A DNA stretch of 64,000 nucleotides from Glandiceps talaboti. Taxonomy: Eukaryota > Hemichordata > Enteropneusta > Spengelidae. The stretch lies in assembly GCF_964340395.1 (NCBI RefSeq), contig NC_135561.1, positions 18,665,240 to 18,729,239 of the forward strand, in the 5' to 3' direction. The notes beneath the pieces were generated by a model that worked only from the letters and a program-made list of their open reading frames with translations, made no database searches and was not told where the DNA came from. The translations under genes were made by a program, and so were the position numbers. The first letter of the stretch is position 1, and each line of letters opens with the position of its first letter. This document shows positions 58,773 through 64,000 of this stretch, in pieces.

Positions 58773-60335
58773 CTATAGCGTAGAATTCCTGCCAATATTC
58801 GAAAATACAATACTGCAATGACTATATGCAATATGACTACATGAGATGACTACATGCGATGTGACTACATGAGATGACTACATGCGATATGACTAAATGA
58901 GATGACTACATGCAATACTGCGATGCTAGATGATGACATGATATGTGGCGATTTTGTAATGACGTTATGTCATTCGTAGATTATTCAATATGCATAATAC
59001 GAGTATTAATATGAAACAGGATAGGGAGTACTCTTCAGCATGTTGCACGTGGTAAGGGGTGGACCATTTGATATCCTGGTGGGGGGGGGGGCTTGGAAGA
59101 TTTCGGGGAAAAAAAGATGCTAAATGGATTTGCTTGAAAAAAAATCCGGATATGAGAGGGTGATGGAATAAAAAGATGGACCACTGCTGCTAGAAAAAAA
59201 TGTCTTGGCAGGGAAATGATGCACTGGTTCGAGTATACTGTTCAACTTGCTCGTACCTCTCCAGCCAGGACACTTGTCAAATCATGACAAACAGTTTCAA
59301 ACATGTCAGGGACCAGTCAGTTTCGTTAGCCTGTGGTACATATATATATTTGTTCTTGTCTCTGTTTCTTTCATAAATGATTTAAATATTAATTCATGTA
59401 ATGGTTTAAGAGTACAATATCTGTGAATAGCCTAGACCCCCCCTAGAACCCCCCCCCCCATTCACACACACTCACACAAGAGGTGGACATACCCCAGTCT
59501 CAAAGCTCTTCCTCTACAGCTTACTGTCAGATGCCATGAAACTTTATTCAGGGGGGTCAGTGACTTTTTGTTGGCCCACAGGAAAAAAACACTGACACCC
59601 CCATCCCCCAAGCTAGAGAAACTGACCGGTCTATCTGAATGTTTGAGCTCACCAATCAAGTTTCCGATTTGTATTTTCAGTGTGTCACCATACCATGGCA
59701 TAAAAAACTGTCAACGATGTTTATTTAATTGAAAATCAAACATGTATGAAATATGTAGTTTTCTAAATATAATCTCTGTGTGATAGAACAGCATCTTTTT
59801 ACTCTCTGTATTACCGTGTGCCAAAACCAAACAGAAAATTGTGGCAACAAATGTAGGTGTTCAACATTGACGTAAAAATAATATGGATATCTCAAAGAAA
59901 AGTTGCCAGCATAGGCGAAGGAGAAAAAAAATAATTCTCAGGCAAGCAGGTTGGGAAAAAATAATGACTCTCCACCAACCTTCCAAGCCCACCCCCAGGA
60001 TATCGAATGGTCTACCCCTTATGCATATTGAATAATCTACGAATGGCATAACGTCATTACAAAATCGCCGTATATCATGTCATCATCTCGCATCGCAGTA
60101 TTGCATGTAGTCATCTCATGTAGTCATCTCATGTAGTCACATCACATGTAGTCATCTCATGTAATCACATCGCATGTAGTCACCTCATGTAGTCATATCG
60201 CATGTAGTCACCTCATGTAGTCATATCGCACGTAGTCATCTCATGTAGTCATATCGCATATATAGTCATTGCAGTATTGCATATAGTCATTGCAGTATTG
60301 TATTTTCGAATATTGGCAGGCATTCTACGCCGTAG
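58773..60335. mobile_element. 1563-bp foldback element with GACTACATG subterminal repeats
   Basis: The ends are inverted copies (CTATAGCGTAGAATTCCTGCC against CTACGGCGTAGAATGCCTGCC in complement). The inverted match continues through arrays of GACTACATGAGAT-type monomers and an AATGACGTTATG block. TTATA on both sides (58768-58772, 60336-60340) may be a 5-bp target duplication. It is absent from the left segmental copy, where the flanking blocks adjoin. No transposase. An internal G run at 59081-59092. Confidence 0.82.
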
Positions 60336-60340
60336 TTATA

Positions 60341-61344
60341 CTTTCAATTCATAGTTGTAAGTAAACAGTTTGAATACAAGATTTCAACAAGTCAAAATTT
60401 TCGGTCAGACACGTGCTTGTTAGATCACCATCTTACAACAGCGATGTTGTGATGTGATTTTTGTAAAATTCTACCGTAGAGGTGCATTTAAAAAAAGTTC
60501 ATCAGACTGAAGAAGTATAGGGTTGGTCGCTTCATGAGAGACATAGAATTAACCAAGGCCTTGCGCAAGATAATGGGTCATATAGTGCGCCCTCTTTAGA
60601 GACTTATTATGAATCCCTAATCACCCATTGCTTCAACCACGCGGTTGCTACCAAAACTATTGCATTTATTTCCTCTACCTTTTCGCCACTGTCTTGCCGC
60701 ATTGGCAGTAAAGTACACTGGGAACCATGGATAGAATGAAAGAGTCGGCTTTGATTTGTCTGACTGTTTAAAACTTTGAAGGAACCAAGATTTAGTTTTG
60801 AAAGCACCACATACGTAGAAGAAGCCCTAGCACCCCATTACACCAAGGGAGTAACAGCATAATGTATTTCGGATCACATTGCTTATGATAAATAGATAAA
60901 GTAATAGTTCGGATCAACGACTATCACGTAGTGGTCTTGTTTGAAGATCATTTGCTTCCTTGTACTGTTGAAGAATCTATTATATACGGGTATATGTGTC
61001 AATAAAATATCAACCGAATTTGATTCTGGTGATCAGAATTGAAAACATTTTCTATCCTTAAGATATTATCGCCTGACACAAAGAGATACAATACAACTCA
61101 TTTATAGTGCAAGTCTTCTGTAGAAGACATGGCACTAGACAGTACAGTGGTGTTAATTGATGTCTAAAATACGGCTCTATTCATCATTGGCAAATTCATG
61201 ATATCATCATTAGTAGTATCTACTTTCACAATAAAGAGATGGACTCAATACAGCACACGACAAAACGAACATATGCTAGATACACTACAATACGTTGAGA
61301 TGAGACAAGGTAAGTATGATTAGATGCACTCAAATATTGTATAA
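60341..61344. other. no gene seen
   Basis: Nothing recognised; the left segmental copy lacks this stretch. Confidence 0.55.
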
Positions 61345-61573
61345 TCAAAACTTTGTATAAGTGTACCAGCCCAAAGAATGAACAATATTTTAATGCACAA
61401 TGAATACAGTGTCGACCCTGGGAATGATCCGAGATATATGACACCACTTGATGACGCCAGTCAACATTTGCGTCATATAGTACGCCCTCTAGGGTCTTAC
61501 ATGGTTGAAGTTTGTAGTTTTGTCGACTGGTGTTACTGTTTTATGAGTATATCTGCCTTTCCGACTCACTAAA

Positions 61574-61939
61574 TTATACCCGGAGGTAGGAGAGTACCAA
61601 AAGACCAACTGTTGACACCATGAACAGCTTCAGCTTGAATTGCAGTATTAAACAAGAACATGGATACGCATTGACCGAAAAGGTAACACAATCTTTCAGT
61701 GGCGGGGAACTGTCTGACATATACCTTTGACAAGTTTTTAAGGCCGTTCTACATAACAGTGCTCGTGCAAATATAAACACCAACACTAGCATGACACCGG
61801 ATATCAGCGATATAAAAATACCTAGAAACCTCAAAATTGCCAGTAAAATGACGATCGGTAAGTACATAATATCATGGCATTTTCCACACATTAACGTGAC
61901 AGTAATTAATACGTAACCTCCACGGACGTATCTTTTCAT
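61574..61939 (-). pseudogene. frameshifted paralog of the membrane-protein-like ORF
   Basis: Starts with the same IMYLPIV-ILLAILRFLGIFI region as the ORF at 999-1457, then a deletion near 61735 shifts the frame. The lost frame still carries LSKVYVRQFPATERLC further on, so the frame was once continuous. Confidence 0.5.
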
Positions 61940-62333
61940 AGAGATAACAAGATCTCATCGTTTCACACAGGATACTTAGGAAGTATCCTGTGTGAATAAG
62001 TAGGAATTTGTGAATTAATACTATTGTAATTAAAGGTCCATTTTCCAGGCTGAATGAAAAATGAAAATCCCAAACATGTGAAAAGGCTAGTACAACAAAA
62101 TACTTGAGAGTCAATTCACTCAGAATGACAGAAACTATGATTTTTAACAATTCTAACGCTCAACGCCCTTTGCTAAGGGAAGGTCTACGCAACCCACAGA
62201 TGTTGGGGCTACACAAAAAAGTTGTGTTGACTAATGTTAAATGATAATTTTATGGTATTTTGTAAGTGACAGCTCATTCATAATTTCTTAGATAAGTTGA
62301 ATTTGTCTTTTTTTACACCTCATAAGATGAAAT

Positions 62334-62442
<109 letters not shown>

Positions 62443-63470
62443 GTCCATCCATACACATTTTTTGAATATCAGAAACACTGTAGTCTTCATTTTGTTGCTA
62501 ATTTCTTTTAAATTATACCTACAGATAATATAGAAGAAAATAAATACACACAAAGACTATAGCTTTTTACAGAATGACGGCAATATTTGCAGTAAAAATC
62601 AATATATTACTGCTTAACTCACTTTAAAACACAGATCCTATTCTAGTGCCTAACCCCATGTCATCACATACAAGCATACGTGACAGTGACCCCTGACTTT
62701 GACCTTAATCTTCAAATTAGACTGCTAAAATTAAGACACTTTTTTTGCACTTATATGAGACCAGTTGTATTTTACACCATGTTTAAGGTATTACAGAACA
62801 TGGGTAATGAACATATACATTACATTTGGTGCTCATATAACTTATTCTGTATGACAGTTAGATTTGTAGTGATGAACCATAATTTACCGCAAACCTCAAA
62901 AGCATTATACATAGGGACTCCATTCAAGTGTATACCCACATATTATCAAGTGTAATTTTCTTTAAAGACATTGATCTTTGACATTGACTTTGATTATGGT
63001 CAATTATCAAAATCCATCCATTTGTCGTCACGTCACGGATACTTTGTAGTGCATATTTGTTATAAACCAATTTCTTTTTAATCATTTCGCTATTCAGTCA
63101 CGTTGAAGTAATGCATTTGAAGGCGATTGTGTCTTCTGCGAAGAATTGTCTTGCGGTTTTGTATTCCAGGTTTTTTTTTCTAACTGGTTGTATGGAAATG
63201 TCGCTCGCCATCGATGTAAAACATGTGGGTAATGGACGATTTTTGGTAGATTATCGTTAAAAGTACCTTGGCTAAGACGTTAAAAGATATAACGTACCTG
63301 TTAGTTTAAAATGTCAGCAGATATGGTAGAATTCCTGAACAAAGCAATGGAGAGAATTACGGTAAGATGATGTTTTTACAGGATTGACAGCTATCATCAT
63401 TAGTGAAAATGATTGTTTTTGTTAATTTTGTTAAATATGATTAAGCTTATCGCCCAGCTAATCTATCTGG

Positions 63471-64000
63471 CTATGTGGTAGCTCTTTCATACTGTCAATG
63501 ATAATTTACATAATATACATCTGACAAATATTACCTCATTCGACTAACGTCTTATTTATGAACATATAAACCCATCTTGATAATACAACTTAAAATAATT
63601 TCGCAAATTGGATTATTACTATGCACATTCTAATCAGATACACATCCATACTATATGTACCTAATTACATCCATTTGAATACGCCGTTCTTGAGAAAATA
63701 ATGAAACAGTCGGTCAAACACACAAACATACACAATCGCTCACACACGCACGTACACACATACACAGGGATAGCCAGACCTAGAACGTAATCATCCCTAC
63801 TTATCCAAAAATGAGTACATTGAAGCACTATACTACTGCTGTTGAAAATGTACACTGAAATGGAATCTTCACAAATTAGCCGCAACTATCAAACCAGCTT
63901 AAAGCTCAGAAGAGAAATTAAATTCCTCCTAATGACTGGCAAAAATGGGATCACTTTGCATCCATTATAGACTCATTATATCTATATGGAAGTTTCCGTG
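63471..64000. other. no gene seen
   Basis: AT-rich, with an ACACACA-type tract near 63716-63765. Confidence 0.6.

Overview
The window is invertebrate nuclear DNA. It is AT-rich, with long microsatellites, spliced genes using GT-AG introns, and many LINE, SINE, Penelope and DNA-transposon remnants. The gene content (metazoan TIR, ZU5, UPA and Death domains; GABA-B-like receptor exons) points to a non-vertebrate bilaterian. Lancelet or hemichordate would fit, but a lophotrochozoan cannot be excluded from sequence alone.

The main feature is one large minus-strand gene whose coding part runs from 56153 down to 32906. I rebuilt 13 coding exons with consensus splice sites and matching intron phases throughout. 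They give a continuous 1202-residue protein with an N-terminal TIR domain, about 20 leucine-rich repeats, two ZU5 domains, a UPA domain, a basic linker and a C-terminal Death domain. From the LRRs onward this is the layout of PIDD1, the PIDDosome scaffold; the TIR domain in front is unusual. The TIR keeps a glutamate at the position of the NADase catalytic residue, while both ZU5 domains lack the histidine of the HF-S self-cleavage motif of PIDD1. The gene looks like a TIR-type receptor or scaffold coupled to a Death-domain output.

Layout. 0.5-3 kb: a repeat block with a small membrane-protein-like ORF, recurring at 58.4-63.5 kb. 5.3-9 kb: nested inverted repeats around a 1749-bp foldback element (6128-7876) with a perfect 9-bp target duplication and arms built from 31-bp monomers in 155-bp higher-order units. 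9-26 kb: a degenerate tandem segmental duplication (three copies of one part) carrying decayed CR1/L2-like LINE pieces, a 329-bp palindromic MITE, a GGCTATT-rich element containing a tRNA-derived SINE, and a dead copy of one GABA-B-like receptor exon. 25.3-27.1 kb: exons TM1 to TM5 of a GABA-B-like receptor on the minus strand, with a 96-bp tandem duplication of TM1 and a frameshift, so probably a pseudogene. 27-32.9 kb: no convincing gene. 32.9-56.2 kb: the TIR/PIDD-like gene; its introns hold microsatellites, a dead LINE (46.2-48.2 kb), an intact two-ORF LINE in antisense orientation (about 49.7-54.1 kb) and an inverted Penelope-like fragment (54.5-55.8 kb). 56.2-58.4 kb: probable upstream region. 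58.8-60.3 kb: a second palindromic foldback element.

The only intact host gene is the TIR/PIDD-like one. The GABA-B-like locus appears to have duplicated and decayed next to it; I see no functional link between the two.
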